Shown one piece after another: positions 48,689 to 57,693 of a stretch of DNA of 64,000 bases; within the stretch, counting starts at the first letter, position 1; each line of letters begins with the position of its first letter. The stretch covers positions 12,143 through 76,142 of the forward strand of contig JAWVCW010000001.1 in NCBI GenBank assembly GCA_033857955.1, in the 5' to 3' direction. The notes beneath the pieces are model-generated. The model made no database searches and had not been told where the DNA came from. It saw only the letters and a program-made list of their open reading frames with translations. The DNA is from Gaiellasilicea sp033857955 (GTDB taxonomy: Bacteria > Actinomycetota > Thermoleophilia > Gaiellales > Gaiellaceae). Made by a program: the position numbers and the translations under genes.

Positions 48689-49254
48689 GGTCTCTCCCCC
48701 AGCTGCTGTTCCAGTTGCTGGCGCAGGCGTCCGAGCGCCCGCGAGGTGCGCGACTTGACGGTGCCGCGGCGCAATGACAGCACCTCGCCGGTCTCTTCCT
48801 CGCCCAGATCGAGCAGGTAGCGGCACGAGAGGATGAGCCGGTCGTCGTCGCTCAGGCGCTCGAGCGCGGCCAGCAGCTCGGCGCGCTCCTCGGCGGCGAT
48901 AGCCCTCCCCTCGGGAGACGGAGCCGCGTCCCCCGAGGGAAGCTCGTGGACCGCGCGGAGCGAGAGCCCTTCGCGGCGGCCTTCCGCTCGCCGCCGGTTG
49001 CGCGCCTCGTTCGCGACGATCGCGAGCAACCAGGGCCGGAGCGGCGCGCCGCGGCGGAAGCGTGGCAGCGCCCGCCAGGCCTTCGTCAGCGCGATCTGGG
49101 CTGCATCCTCGGCGTCGGCGGCGTTGCGTGTGATCAGGTACGCGGTGCGGAAAGCGATCTCCTCGTGGTCGCGGGCAAGCGCGCCGAAGGCGGTGGCATC
49201 ACCGTCACGTGCGCGCTCGACGAGCTCGTCCTCTGTCGGTGGTCGGCTCACCAC
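48685..49254 (-). CDS. ECF-family RNA polymerase sigma factor
   Basis: A 189-residue sigma70 with only regions 2 and 4. Region 2 shows AFRTAYLITRNAADAEDAAQIALTKAW and LRPWLLAIVANEARNRRR. Region 4 shows LSDDDRLILSCRYLLDLGEEETGEVLSLRRGTVKSRTSRAL, a helix-turn-helix. It should direct RNA polymerase to a small set of envelope or stress genes. The GTG start could be either of two adjacent GTG codons. The coupled downstream membrane protein is the likely anti-sigma. Confidence 0.92.
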   Translation of the reverse strand: MVSRPPTEDELVERARDGDATAFGALARDHEEIAFRTAYLITRNAADAEDAAQIALTKAWRALPRFRRGAPLRPWLLAIVANEARNRRRAEGRREGLSLRAVHELPSGDAAPSPEGRAIAAEERAELLAALERLSDDDRLILSCRYLLDLGEEETGEVLSLRRGTVKSRTSRALGRLRQQLEQQLGERP

Positions 49255-49290
49255 TCGGTGCTTCTACACCCGATGGGTAATGTCGGTTCC

Positions 49291-49713
49291 ATGGCTCGTG
49301 CGGTTGGGATCAATCATCTCGCGCTCGAGGTGGGCTCGATCGACGAGGCGCTCGACTTCTACGGGCGCCTGTTCGACCTCGAGCTGCGCAGCCGGACGCG
49401 CGGGATGGCATTCGTCGACCTTGGCGACCAGTTCCTCGCGTTCGCCGAGGGCCGTACCGAGCGCCCGGACAGGAGCCGCCACTTCGGGCTCGTCGTCGAC
49501 GACCAGGCAGCCGTGCTCGCGGCGGCACGTGAGGCAGGCGCCGAGATCTTCGGCGGCAACTCATTCCTCGACCCGTGGGGAAACCAGGTGCAGATCGTCG
49601 CGTACTCCGAGATCCAGTTCACGAAGACGCCCGAGATCCTGCGTGGGATGGGGCTCGAGCTCGAGAAGAGCGAGTCGGCGCTGCGCGAGTTGCAAGACAA
49701 GGGCTTAGCCTGA
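49291..49713 (+). CDS. VOC-family (glyoxalase/bleomycin resistance fold) protein
   Basis: A 140-residue metal-binding VOC fold (MARAVGINHLALEVGSIDEA, FYGRLFDLELRSRTRGMAFV, HFGLVVDDQAAVLAAAREAG, NSFLDPWGNQVQIVAYSE). Candidate metal ligands are the His in INHLAL, the His in RHFGLV and the Glu/Asp of the second strand. Substrate not predictable. Start at 49291; an ATG at 49273 is in frame. Its stop overlaps the antiporter start. Confidence 0.88.
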   Translation: MARAVGINHLALEVGSIDEALDFYGRLFDLELRSRTRGMAFVDLGDQFLAFAEGRTERPDRSRHFGLVVDDQAAVLAAAREAGAEIFGGNSFLDPWGNQVQIVAYSEIQFTKTPEILRGMGLELEKSESALRELQDKGLA

Positions 49714-51308
49714 TCGAGCTCAGCCACCAGGATCTGCTCGACCTGCTGGTGCTCCTGGCAGCTGGCGCGACGATGCTGGTGCTCGTCCCGAAGCTGCGGA
49801 TCCCGTATCCGATCCTGCTCGTGCTCGGCGGGCTGGTGCTCGGCTTCATGCCCGGCCTGCCCGAGATCGACCTGCCACCCGACCTCGTGCTTGTCGGCGT
49901 GCTGCCGCCGCTTCTCTACGGAGCAGCCTTCTTCACGTCGCTGCGCGACCTGCGCGCGAACCTCCGGCCGGTCGGGCTGCTCGCCGTCGGCCTCGTGCTC
50001 CTGACCATGGTCGTCGTCGCGGTCGTCGCGCACGAAATCGTTCCGGGCCTGCCCTGGGCGGCCGCGTTCGTGCTCGGCGCAGTCGTCTCCCCCACCGACC
50101 CGATCGCGGCGACGGCGATCATGCACCGCCTCGGCGTGCCGCGGCGGATCGTTTCGATCATCGAGGGCGAGAGCCTGGTCAACGACGGAACTGCCCTCGT
50201 CGCATATCGCTTCGCGGTCGTCGCGGCGGTCAGCGGTGCATTCTCGCTCTGGGAGGCGGGCATCTCGTTCGTGTTCAACGTCCTCGGCGGGGTCGTGGTC
50301 GGCCTCGCGGTCGGCTGGATCGTGCGCCAGGTGCGCCGCCGCCTCGACTTCCCGCCCGCCGAGGTGACGATTTCCCTGCTCACGGGTTATTTTGCCTACA
50401 TTCCGGCCGAGTTGATCGGCGTCTCAGCCGTGATCGCGGCAGTGACGGTGGGGATCTACATGGGTTGGTACACACCCGAGCTGACGACGCCCGAGGTGCG
50501 ACTGATGGGCGAGTCGGCGTGGGAGATCGTCACGTTCACGCTGAACGCTCTCCTGTTCGCGCTGATCGGACTGCAGCTGCCCGGAATCCTCGACGAGCTC
50601 GGCGCCTATTCGACCGCCGACCTGCTCTGGTGGGCGGTAGCCGTGTGGCTGACGGTACTCGCCGCCCGCGCCCTGTGGGTGTACCCGGCGGCCAAGCTGC
50701 CGCGGCTCCTGCTACTGCGGCTCCGCGAGCGCGATCCGATGCCGCCTCGAGCGACGCTGACCCTCATCACGTGGTCCGGAATGCGCGGCGGCGTCTCCCT
50801 CGCTGCGGCGCTCGCGATCCCGCTCACGACCAACGCCGGCGAGCCCTTTCCCGGCCGCAGCATCGTCCTCTTCCTCACGTTCGCCGTCATCTTCGGCACC
50901 CTCGTCGTCCAGGGCCTGACATTGCCCGCGCTGATCCGGCTTCTCCGCCTCGAGGACGACGGCGAGGACGAGGCGCGCGAGTTGGCGCAGGCACGGATCC
51001 AGGCGGCGAGCGCTGCCCTGATGCGGCTCGACGAGCTGGCCGAAGAGGACTGGGTTCGCGCCGACACCGCCGAGCGAGTCCGCGGCGGCTACGCATTTAG
51101 GCGCGACCGCTTCTCGGCGTGGCTCGACGGCGGCGACGACGGCACGATCGAGGCACGCTCGCTCGACTTCCAGCGGCTCCGGCGCGAGATGCTCAACGCC
51201 GAGCGGACGGCAGTGCACGAGTTGCGGCGGAGCGGCGAGATCTCGGACGAGGTCGCCCGCCGCGTCGAGCGCGACCTCGACCTCGAGGACGCGAGGCTCG
51301 AGATCTAG
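49710..51308 (+). CDS. Na+/H+ antiporter (CPA1/NhaP family)
   Basis: A 532-residue membrane antiporter with about twelve hydrophobic segments and a charged cytoplasmic C-terminus (from about residue 405). The ion-binding region is VVSPTDPIAATAIMHRLG, with EGESLVNDGTALVAYRFA and WSGMRGGVSLAAALAIPL also typical of NhaP. No ATG, GTG or TTG fits the expected N-terminus. CTG at 49710 overlaps the previous stop as CTGA, and AAGGG sits six bases upstream, so a CTG start is proposed. It should regulate pH and sodium. Confidence 0.88.
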   Translation: MIELSHQDLLDLLVLLAAGATMLVLVPKLRIPYPILLVLGGLVLGFMPGLPEIDLPPDLVLVGVLPPLLYGAAFFTSLRDLRANLRPVGLLAVGLVLLTMVVVAVVAHEIVPGLPWAAAFVLGAVVSPTDPIAATAIMHRLGVPRRIVSIIEGESLVNDGTALVAYRFAVVAAVSGAFSLWEAGISFVFNVLGGVVVGLAVGWIVRQVRRRLDFPPAEVTISLLTGYFAYIPAELIGVSAVIAAVTVGIYMGWYTPELTTPEVRLMGESAWEIVTFTLNALLFALIGLQLPGILDELGAYSTADLLWWAVAVWLTVLAARALWVYPAAKLPRLLLLRLRERDPMPPRATLTLITWSGMRGGVSLAAALAIPLTTNAGEPFPGRSIVLFLTFAVIFGTLVVQGLTLPALIRLLRLEDDGEDEARELAQARIQAASAALMRLDELAEEDWVRADTAERVRGGYAFRRDRFSAWLDGGDDGTIEARSLDFQRLRREMLNAERTAVHELRRSGEISDEVARRVERDLDLEDARLEI

Positions 51309-51317
51309 GAAACCCTT

Positions 51318-52466
51318 CTAGCGGCGGAGCCCGGCGAGCGCCTCGCGGAACGCGTTGAACGAGGGCTTCCGCTTGCCGTCGGCCGAGATGAAGCCGGACT
51401 GCCACCGTGCAGGGTCGCCTTCGTCCTGGAGGAGGAACCAGAGCAACATGTCGATGCGCGGGTGCGCCTTCGCGATCGCGAACGCCTCCCCCACATAGCG
51501 GGCCTGCGTCGCCCAGGAGACGCCGAAGATCCCGTCCGGCGGATTCGTCTGGTAGCCGTACTCGGTCAACCAGATCCGCGTCGGGCCGTAGAGGCGCCTC
51601 AGCTCGCGATCGAGGTCGTCGATGTTGCCGAGCGTGACCCCGCCGCGGCCGGGCGAGGCAGTTGCCGGCGACTCGGACGGCGCGCCGTAGTACGGGTGAT
51701 GAGCGTAGGCGTCGAAGTCACGAGCGCCCGCCTTCTTCATCGCGCGCAGAAACGCGAGCGGGGAGACGGACGGCTTCGTCCCGCTCGGGTTGTTGTTTCC
51801 CCGGGCCGCGGTCACACCGCAGGCGACCTTCTGGCCGAGCAGCATCGACGTATGCACGCCGTCGACGACCGCGTTGCAGATGCGCGCGTAGTCGGCCGCG
51901 CTCTGGATCACCCAACGCTTGCCGACACGCCGCCACTGCGGGATGAGCCCGATCTGGAGGTTGGGCTCGTTCCACGCCGTCCAGTAGCGGACGCGGGGGA
52001 GCAGGGTTCCATCGGCGCGAAGGTGCGTCCCGCTGTACCGGGTCGCGGCCGCGTACGCGAACTCACGCAGGCGCGTCGCGTCGCGCGGCGCCCGCGTCGG
52101 CGCGCCGCCGCCGTTCGCCCACGCCGGCGTGCCGAAGACCGTGAACACGATCTCCACCCCGTGCAGCTGCGCCTGCAGGACGATGCGGTCGTAGAGGTGC
52201 CAGTCGTAGGCCGGGTCGTCGAAGTCGGTGCCCTCGTGCGGGCGTCGCGTCGCGACCCCGAGCTTGCCGCCCCAGTTGAGATGGACGCGCAGCAGGTGCA
52301 CGCCGAGCTCCTCGAGTGCGGGGTAGAAGTCGGCGGGATCGTGGTAGTAGGCGGCGCCGCTGTCGGTGATTCCGCCGCGAAGGCCGGGCGAGGCCGCAGT
52401 CGCCGAGACACACGAGAGCGCGACAACAGCCGCGACCGCGATCCCGCCCGAAAGGCTCTTCCACAC
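51318..52466 (-). CDS. Secreted clan GH-A glycoside hydrolase
   Basis: A 382-residue secreted TIM barrel. A signal peptide (about 1-24) is followed by the barrel. The acid/base Glu is in YWTAWNEPNLQIG and the nucleophile Glu in IWLTEYGYQTNPPDG. DFDAYAHHPYYG is typical of GH5/GH39-like enzymes. It would hydrolyse a plant or microbial polysaccharide, perhaps a xylan or glucan; the precise family cannot be set by eye. GTG start. Confidence 0.85.
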   Translation of the reverse strand: MWKSLSGGIAVAAVVALSCVSATAASPGLRGGITDSGAAYYHDPADFYPALEELGVHLLRVHLNWGGKLGVATRRPHEGTDFDDPAYDWHLYDRIVLQAQLHGVEIVFTVFGTPAWANGGGAPTRAPRDATRLREFAYAAATRYSGTHLRADGTLLPRVRYWTAWNEPNLQIGLIPQWRRVGKRWVIQSAADYARICNAVVDGVHTSMLLGQKVACGVTAARGNNNPSGTKPSVSPLAFLRAMKKAGARDFDAYAHHPYYGAPSESPATASPGRGGVTLGNIDDLDRELRRLYGPTRIWLTEYGYQTNPPDGIFGVSWATQARYVGEAFAIAKAHPRIDMLLWFLLQDEGDPARWQSGFISADGKRKPSFNAFREALAGLRR

Positions 52467-52573
52467 GCCCTCAGTATCAGTGAGCCGCGTAAGCAGCCCG
52501 AGTGCTGTTTGTGAAGATTCTCGATCTCCTGACGCAATGAAGCTCTGAGTCGAGGCGTCATCACGTCAGAAGC

Positions 52574-55500
52574 TCAGAGGATCGCGTCGGCACCGAGGAG
52601 CGTGCGGGCCTCGGTGAGGAAGTCCGTGTCGATGGCGACGCGGTAGTCCGGCCCGAGCGCGAGCGTCTTCGGGCCGAGCGAGGTCTCGAGCGACACGAAC
52701 ACCATCGACGGGCCCGGATAGTCCTTGACCAGATGCGCCAGGTCCTTGATCAGGCCGGCCCGAGCCACACGGGCGTCGAGCTTGAAGCGGATCTCCGTCC
52801 GCTCCTGCACCGCCTCGAACGCCGACACCTCGAGCGCGATCAGCTTGGTCTCGCCCTGCTGCTTGTGGTCGATCCGGCCCTTGATCACGAGGATCCGGTC
52901 CATGACGCACAGCTCCCGCGCCGCCGCGTAGGTGGAGTTGAAGACGACGACCTCGCCGCCGCCGGTCGGGTCGTCGAGCGCGAGGAAGACCATCGGCTCG
53001 CCCCGCTTGGTCGTCAGCTGCTTGATCGACGAGACGATTCCGCCCACCGTTACGACCTCGCCGTCGCGGCGGCGCTCGAGCTCGGAGAGGACGCAGTCGG
53101 TCTTCCGCCGCAGCTGCTCCCGGACCGCCTTCAGCGGATGCTCCGAGACATAGAGACCCAGTGTCTCCTTCTCCAGCTTCAGCAGCTCCGGCTTCTCGAA
53201 CTCGCTCGCAGGAATCGCCGGATGGTGCCGGGACTCGACGCTGTCGCTGACGTTGGCACCGGTGTCGGTCAGACCGACGTCGAAGATCGACGCCTGCCCT
53301 GCCAACCGGTCGGCCGCGTGCTTCTGTCCCCACGCGAGCGCCTGCTCGAGACAGGCGAGCATCCCCATCCGGGACGCGCCGGTGGAGTCGAGCGCGCCGC
53401 ACTTCACCAGAGCCTCGAGCGAGCGCTTGTTCACGACCTGCGGGTCGACGCGCTCGATGAAGTCCCAGATCGACTCGAAGGCGGATCCCTCTTCCCGGGC
53501 CCGGATGATCGCGTTTGCAGCCGACTCGCCGACGCTCTTCACCGCGTTCAGCCCGAACCTGATCTTCCCCTCCACCACCGCGAAGTCGGTCTGCGAGGAG
53601 TTGACGTCCGGTGGCAGTACCTCGATGCCCAACTCGTCACAGGCATTGACGTAGACCGGAACCCGGTCCTTCGTGTTCATCACCGAGGAGATCAGCGCCG
53701 CCATGTACTCGCACGGGTGGTTGGCGCGCAGCCAGGCCGTGCGGTAGGCAATCAGCGCGTAGCAGGCGGCGTGCGCCTTGTTGAACGAGTAGTCCTGCGA
53801 CTTCTCGATGTCGTCCCAGAGCTGGCGGGCCACCTGCTCCGAGGTCTGATTCGCGATGCAGCCGGTGATGAACTTGTCCTTGAGGGACGCCATCAGCTTG
53901 TGGATCTTCTTGCCGATCGCCTTGCGGAGGTCGTCGGCCTCGGCCGGGCTGAATCCTCCGATCTGCTTCGCGATCTCCATCGACTGCTCCTGGTAGATGG
54001 CGATGCCGTAGGTGGTGCCCGTGATCGCCTTCAGCCGCGGGTCGATGTGCGTGACCTGTTCCTGCCCGGCCTTCCGCTTCGCGTAGTTCGGGATGTACTG
54101 CATCGGGCCCGGCCGGTAGAGCGCCACCAGCGCGATCAGGTCCTCGAAGACGGTCGGCTTCACCTGCCGGAGCGCCTCACGCATCCCGGACGACTCGAAC
54201 TGGAAGACGCCCGCAGCCTCGCCGCGAGCGAGCATCGCGTAGGTCTTCTTGTCGTCGAGCGGGATCGTCGTCATGTCGATGCCGCCGATCAGCTCGACCG
54301 CCTTGTCGATCACGTCCAGGTTGCGCAGGCCGAGGAAGTCCATCTTCAGCAGGCCGAGCGCCGAGACCGTGTTCATCGAGAACTGGGTCACGAGCTCCTG
54401 GTCGGGGCCCTTCTGCTGCAGCGGGACGACGTCGATCAGCGGCTCGGCGCCGATGACGACGCCGGCGGCGTGGATCGAATCCTGGCGGATGAGGCCCTCG
54501 AGGGGCTTCGCCAGGTCGATGATCTCCTTCGCAGCCGGCTCGGTGTCGTAGGCGTTCTTCAGGTCGGAGCCGGGCTTGAGGCAGTCGGCGAGCGTCTGGC
54601 CGGGGCCTTCCGGGATCAGCTTGGCGATCTTGTCGACGACGCCGTACGGGATCTCGAGCACCCTGCCGGCGTCCCGCACCGCCGCGCGGGCGGCCATCGT
54701 CCCGAAGGTGATGATCTGGGCGACGCGGTCGCGGCCGTACTTCTCCGAGACGTAGTTGATCACGCGCTCGCGGCCCTCGACGGCGAAGTCGATGTCGATG
54801 TCCGGCATCTCCTTGCGGCCCGGGTTGAGGAAGCGCTCGAAGAGCAGGTCGTAGCGGATCGGGTCGATGTCGGTGATCTCGAGCGAGTAGGCGGCGAGCG
54901 AGCCGGCGGCCGAGCCGCGGCCGGGGCCGACTCCGATGCCGTTCACCTTCGCGAAGTGGATGAAGTCCCAGACGATCAGGAAGTAGTCGGCGAAGCCCAT
55001 CTCGCGGATCGTCTTGAGCTCGAACTGGAGCCGCTCGTGCAGCTCCGGCGTCACCTTGTCGTAGCGGCGCTCGAGCCCCTGCTCGCACAGCTCGACGAGG
55101 TACTCGAACGCGTCGCGGCCATTCGGCGTCGGGAACTTCGGCAGGTAGATGTTGCCGAGCTCGATCTCGAGCGAGCAGCGCTCCGCGACCTCGAGCGTGC
55201 GCCGCATTGCGTCCTCGTGGCCGGGGAAGTCGAGCGCCATCTCCGCCGGCGTCTTGAAATAGAACTCGTTCGTGTCGAAGTGCCAGTGGTTCGGGTTCTT
55301 GAGCGAGTCGCCCGACTGGATGCAGAGGAGCGCCTCGTGCGAGTAGGCGTCGGCGGCGGTGAGGTAGTGCACGTCGCCGGTCGCGACGAGCGGCAGCTTC
55401 GCCTCGGCGGCGAGCTTGACGAGCTCGGGGTTCACCCGCTGCTGCACGTCGAGGCCCGCGTTCTGGAGCTCGACGTAGGTGCTCTCGCGCCCGAAGATCT

Positions 55501-55978
55501 GCGCCAGCCGGTCGAGGTCCGTGCGCGCGTCGGCGGGCCGGTTCTCCTCGAGCGCCTTGCAGACACGCCCCGAGAGGCAACCCGAGAGAGCGATCAGCCC
55601 CTTCGAGTAGGTCTGCAAGAGCTCCCAGTCGACGCGCGGCTTCGTGTAGTAGCCCTCGAGGTAGCCGAGCGAGGAAAGCTTGATCAGGTTCGCGTAACCC
55701 TCGTTCGATTCGGCCAGCAGCGTCAGGTGCGCGTAGCCGCGCGTGCGGGCGTGACGATCGTCGGCGACGTAGACCTCGCAGCCGACGATCGGCTTGATTC
55801 CCTGGTCTCCGGCCGCCTTGTAGAGGTCGACCGCGCCGGCGAGGGAACCGTGGTCTGTGAGCGCAACCGCGGGCATCTCGAGCTCCGCCGCGCGGGCTGC
55901 GAGCGCCGGGATCCGGCACGCCCCGTCGAGGATCGAATACTCGCTGTGGACGTGCAGGTGGACGAAGTCGGCGCTCAC
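52574..55978 (-). CDS. dnaE: DNA polymerase III alpha subunit (DnaE)
   Basis: The replicative polymerase subunit, 1134 residues and complete. The PHP domain begins FVHLHVHSEYSILDGA. The catalytic region has GVGPGRGSAAGSLAAYSLEI, and PDIDIDFAVEGRERVINYVS with the catalytic aspartates. Later parts are FLGLRNLDVIDKAVELIGG, ALYRPGPMQYIPNYAKRK, and a C-terminal OB-fold (VTVGGIVSSIKQLTTKRGEP). GTG start. It is separated from the divergent glycoside hydrolase side by 107 bp of ordinary sequence. Confidence 0.98.
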   Translation of the reverse strand: MSADFVHLHVHSEYSILDGACRIPALAARAAELEMPAVALTDHGSLAGAVDLYKAAGDQGIKPIVGCEVYVADDRHARTRGYAHLTLLAESNEGYANLIKLSSLGYLEGYYTKPRVDWELLQTYSKGLIALSGCLSGRVCKALEENRPADARTDLDRLAQIFGRESTYVELQNAGLDVQQRVNPELVKLAAEAKLPLVATGDVHYLTAADAYSHEALLCIQSGDSLKNPNHWHFDTNEFYFKTPAEMALDFPGHEDAMRRTLEVAERCSLEIELGNIYLPKFPTPNGRDAFEYLVELCEQGLERRYDKVTPELHERLQFELKTIREMGFADYFLIVWDFIHFAKVNGIGVGPGRGSAAGSLAAYSLEITDIDPIRYDLLFERFLNPGRKEMPDIDIDFAVEGRERVINYVSEKYGRDRVAQIITFGTMAARAAVRDAGRVLEIPYGVVDKIAKLIPEGPGQTLADCLKPGSDLKNAYDTEPAAKEIIDLAKPLEGLIRQDSIHAAGVVIGAEPLIDVVPLQQKGPDQELVTQFSMNTVSALGLLKMDFLGLRNLDVIDKAVELIGGIDMTTIPLDDKKTYAMLARGEAAGVFQFESSGMREALRQVKPTVFEDLIALVALYRPGPMQYIPNYAKRKAGQEQVTHIDPRLKAITGTTYGIAIYQEQSMEIAKQIGGFSPAEADDLRKAIGKKIHKLMASLKDKFITGCIANQTSEQVARQLWDDIEKSQDYSFNKAHAACYALIAYRTAWLRANHPCEYMAALISSVMNTKDRVPVYVNACDELGIEVLPPDVNSSQTDFAVVEGKIRFGLNAVKSVGESAANAIIRAREEGSAFESIWDFIERVDPQVVNKRSLEALVKCGALDSTGASRMGMLACLEQALAWGQKHAADRLAGQASIFDVGLTDTGANVSDSVESRHHPAIPASEFEKPELLKLEKETLGLYVSEHPLKAVREQLRRKTDCVLSELERRRDGEVVTVGGIVSSIKQLTTKRGEPMVFLALDDPTGGGEVVVFNSTYAAARELCVMDRILVIKGRIDHKQQGETKLIALEVSAFEAVQERTEIRFKLDARVARAGLIKDLAHLVKDYPGPSMVFVSLETSLGPKTLALGPDYRVAIDTDFLTEARTLLGADAIL

Positions 55979-56048
55979 GGAGGGGCATTCTAGTTCTCCG
56001 ATTCGGATGCCCTGCGAGCCGTTGCCTCGCTAGAAAACGCGTTATCGC

Positions 56049-56243
56049 CTAGAGCAGGCGGAGACGGCCGCGGAGCTCGATCTCTTGGTCGATCCAGCTG
56101 GGTTCGCGCCAGGCGAGGGGGTTCGGGGACGGCTCCCAGCCGGCGTGCTCGCGTCGGCGCGTCTCGAGCCGCTCTGCGAGCCGTTCCTCTTCGCGGCGCG
56201 CATAGAGCGCCGCGAAATGTGGGTCGACCCAGCTAAAGGACAC
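56049..56243 (-). CDS. Small hypothetical protein
   Basis: A 64-residue protein, Arg/Glu-rich helix (FAALYARREEERLAERLETR) followed by a Trp/Pro-rich stretch (WEPSPNPLAWREPSWIDQE). No family recognised. The GTG start overlaps the previous gene by 11 bp, so it may be coupled. The protein could be a coding artefact, but its composition is not that of a random shadow frame. Confidence 0.45.
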   Translation of the reverse strand: MSFSWVDPHFAALYARREEERLAERLETRRREHAGWEPSPNPLAWREPSWIDQEIELRGRLRLL

Positions 56244-56700
56244 GGGTGTACTCGATCTCCCAGAGGGAGCGCCAGGTCTCGCCGCGGTCCTCCGAGCGCT
56301 GCCACGACCAGTCGAACGAGTCGCGCTCGATGTTCTCCCACCGCATCCGGAAGACGGCCGCGGCGTCGTCGTGCTCGCCCGCCCGTCTCAGCTCCATGAC
56401 ACCGCCGGCGAAGGCGCCGGCGAAATCGAGGTAGCTGCCTTCGCTGTCGACCCACGTTTGCTTCCAGCAGCGCGCCCTCCGGTCGTAGACCGAGAAGCTG
56501 AGCCCCTGGAAGTCGAGCGACGGCCTGCCATCGAAGTTCTCGACCACGACGGAGCCGCCGAGATCGAGATAGACGGAGTTCGTCGCCAGGTGCCGTCCGC
56601 GGCCGTCAGTCCAGGAGCAATCCCACTCGCCGAGCCAGAAGTCGAACTGACGGGCGGCGTCGAGCTCGAGGGTGACCGGCTCTGCGTGGACGACGCTCAT
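56233..56700 (-). CDS. DUF1579-like protein
   Basis: A 155-residue soluble protein beginning with ARQFDFWLGEWDCSWTD, the Trp/Asp pattern seen in DUF1579-type beta-barrel proteins. SFSVYDRRARCWKQTWVDSEG and MRWENIERDSFDWSWQRSED follow. Unknown function. ATG start. It sits between the small protein gene and the peptidase gene on the same strand. Confidence 0.75.
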   Translation of the reverse strand: MSVVHAEPVTLELDAARQFDFWLGEWDCSWTDGRGRHLATNSVYLDLGGSVVVENFDGRPSLDFQGLSFSVYDRRARCWKQTWVDSEGSYLDFAGAFAGGVMELRRAGEHDDAAAVFRMRWENIERDSFDWSWQRSEDRGETWRSLWEIEYTRVL

Positions 56701-56777
56701 GTGAGCTAGAACGCCGCCGGTGCAAAGGAGTTAGGCGCTTAACGAACGCGCAACAGTTCCGCAATCGGAGGTACCCC

Positions 56778-57569
56778 CTAAGGCTCGACTCCGTACGCCT
56801 CCGTGAAGGCGTCCTGCGCGTAGGCGAGGGACGCGTACCCGAAGCCTCGATCGCCCCACGTCGTGCCCCAGCTGTTCCGGATGATGAACATGTCCGGCGT
56901 GTACCCGACGATGGCGACGGCGTGACCACCGCGCCGGGTCTGCGGCCGGTAGACGTCGAGCTTGCCCTTGTTCGCCGGAGCCTTGTCCCACGTGGAGTCG
57001 ACGTCCAGGCGGGTCAGGATCGGCCCCTTGGTGGCGAGCCACAGGCGCCAGTTCTCCAGCTCGTGGCCGAGGTCGAAGTACATCTTGATCTTCAGCTGCG
57101 CGGCCACCGCGTAGAAGGTCTTCGCGTTGCCCTGGAACAGCCCGCCGGTCCCGAACGGCAGGACCGAATCGCGCACGGCGCCGAACTTGCGGGAGACGTC
57201 GAGGGCCGCTTTCAGGCTCGTGCCCTCCGCCTCGACGAACGTCGTCGGGCGCGAGTTGTTGTCGTCGGTCTCCTTGGCTGCCATCCACTGGAAGCGCGGC
57301 GAGAGAAGCTCGTTCTGCGCGACCAGGTTCGCCTTGACGAAGTGCCAGCGCAGCACCCCGTCGACGCTCGCCCAGCCGACGCACGACCCCGTCGTTCCCT
57401 GATCGTTGATGCGCCACCACGTCTGCCGGAGGTCCTTTTTCGGCGGAATGCGAGGCACTGCGTCGAGAACCCCCGCCGCGTCGGCGGTGTCGAGCTTCCA
57501 GTCGTCCTCGCGCTCCTGGGACGGGATGCAATTGAGGATTCGCTTCGGTTGCCGTCGTGCTCTCGCCAT
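56778..57569 (-). CDS. Papain-family (C1A) cysteine peptidase, apparently cytoplasmic
   Basis: A 263-residue protein with the papain catalytic set: Gln57 and Cys63 in NDQGTTGSCVGWAS, His216 in GGHAVAIVGYT, and Asn232 in IIRNSWGTTWGDRGFGYAS. There is no signal peptide and no long prodomain; the N-terminus is basic (MARARRQPKRILNC). Family members without export signals are found in bacteria with unknown substrates. Its neighbours give no clear pathway. Confidence 0.9.
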   Translation of the reverse strand: MARARRQPKRILNCIPSQEREDDWKLDTADAAGVLDAVPRIPPKKDLRQTWWRINDQGTTGSCVGWASVDGVLRWHFVKANLVAQNELLSPRFQWMAAKETDDNNSRPTTFVEAEGTSLKAALDVSRKFGAVRDSVLPFGTGGLFQGNAKTFYAVAAQLKIKMYFDLGHELENWRLWLATKGPILTRLDVDSTWDKAPANKGKLDVYRPQTRRGGHAVAIVGYTPDMFIIRNSWGTTWGDRGFGYASLAYAQDAFTEAYGVEP

Positions 57570-57693
57570 CTCGTGCTCCTCTTCCGCAGCAGTCGGGGGA
57601 TGCTGTCAGGTGGAGTCAACCAAAGCGCGCTGCCGGACCGCGCCACGTTCGGGGGACGCGACTGACGTCTATTGCGGTTACCTTGAAAGGTTG

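Noticed and set aside
52733..55993. A very long open frame on the plus strand, antisense to dnaE
   Set aside because: It mirrors dnaE codons in a GC-rich genome, is rich in Arg/Leu/Asp with no fold-like pattern, and dnaE is unmistakable on the other strand.
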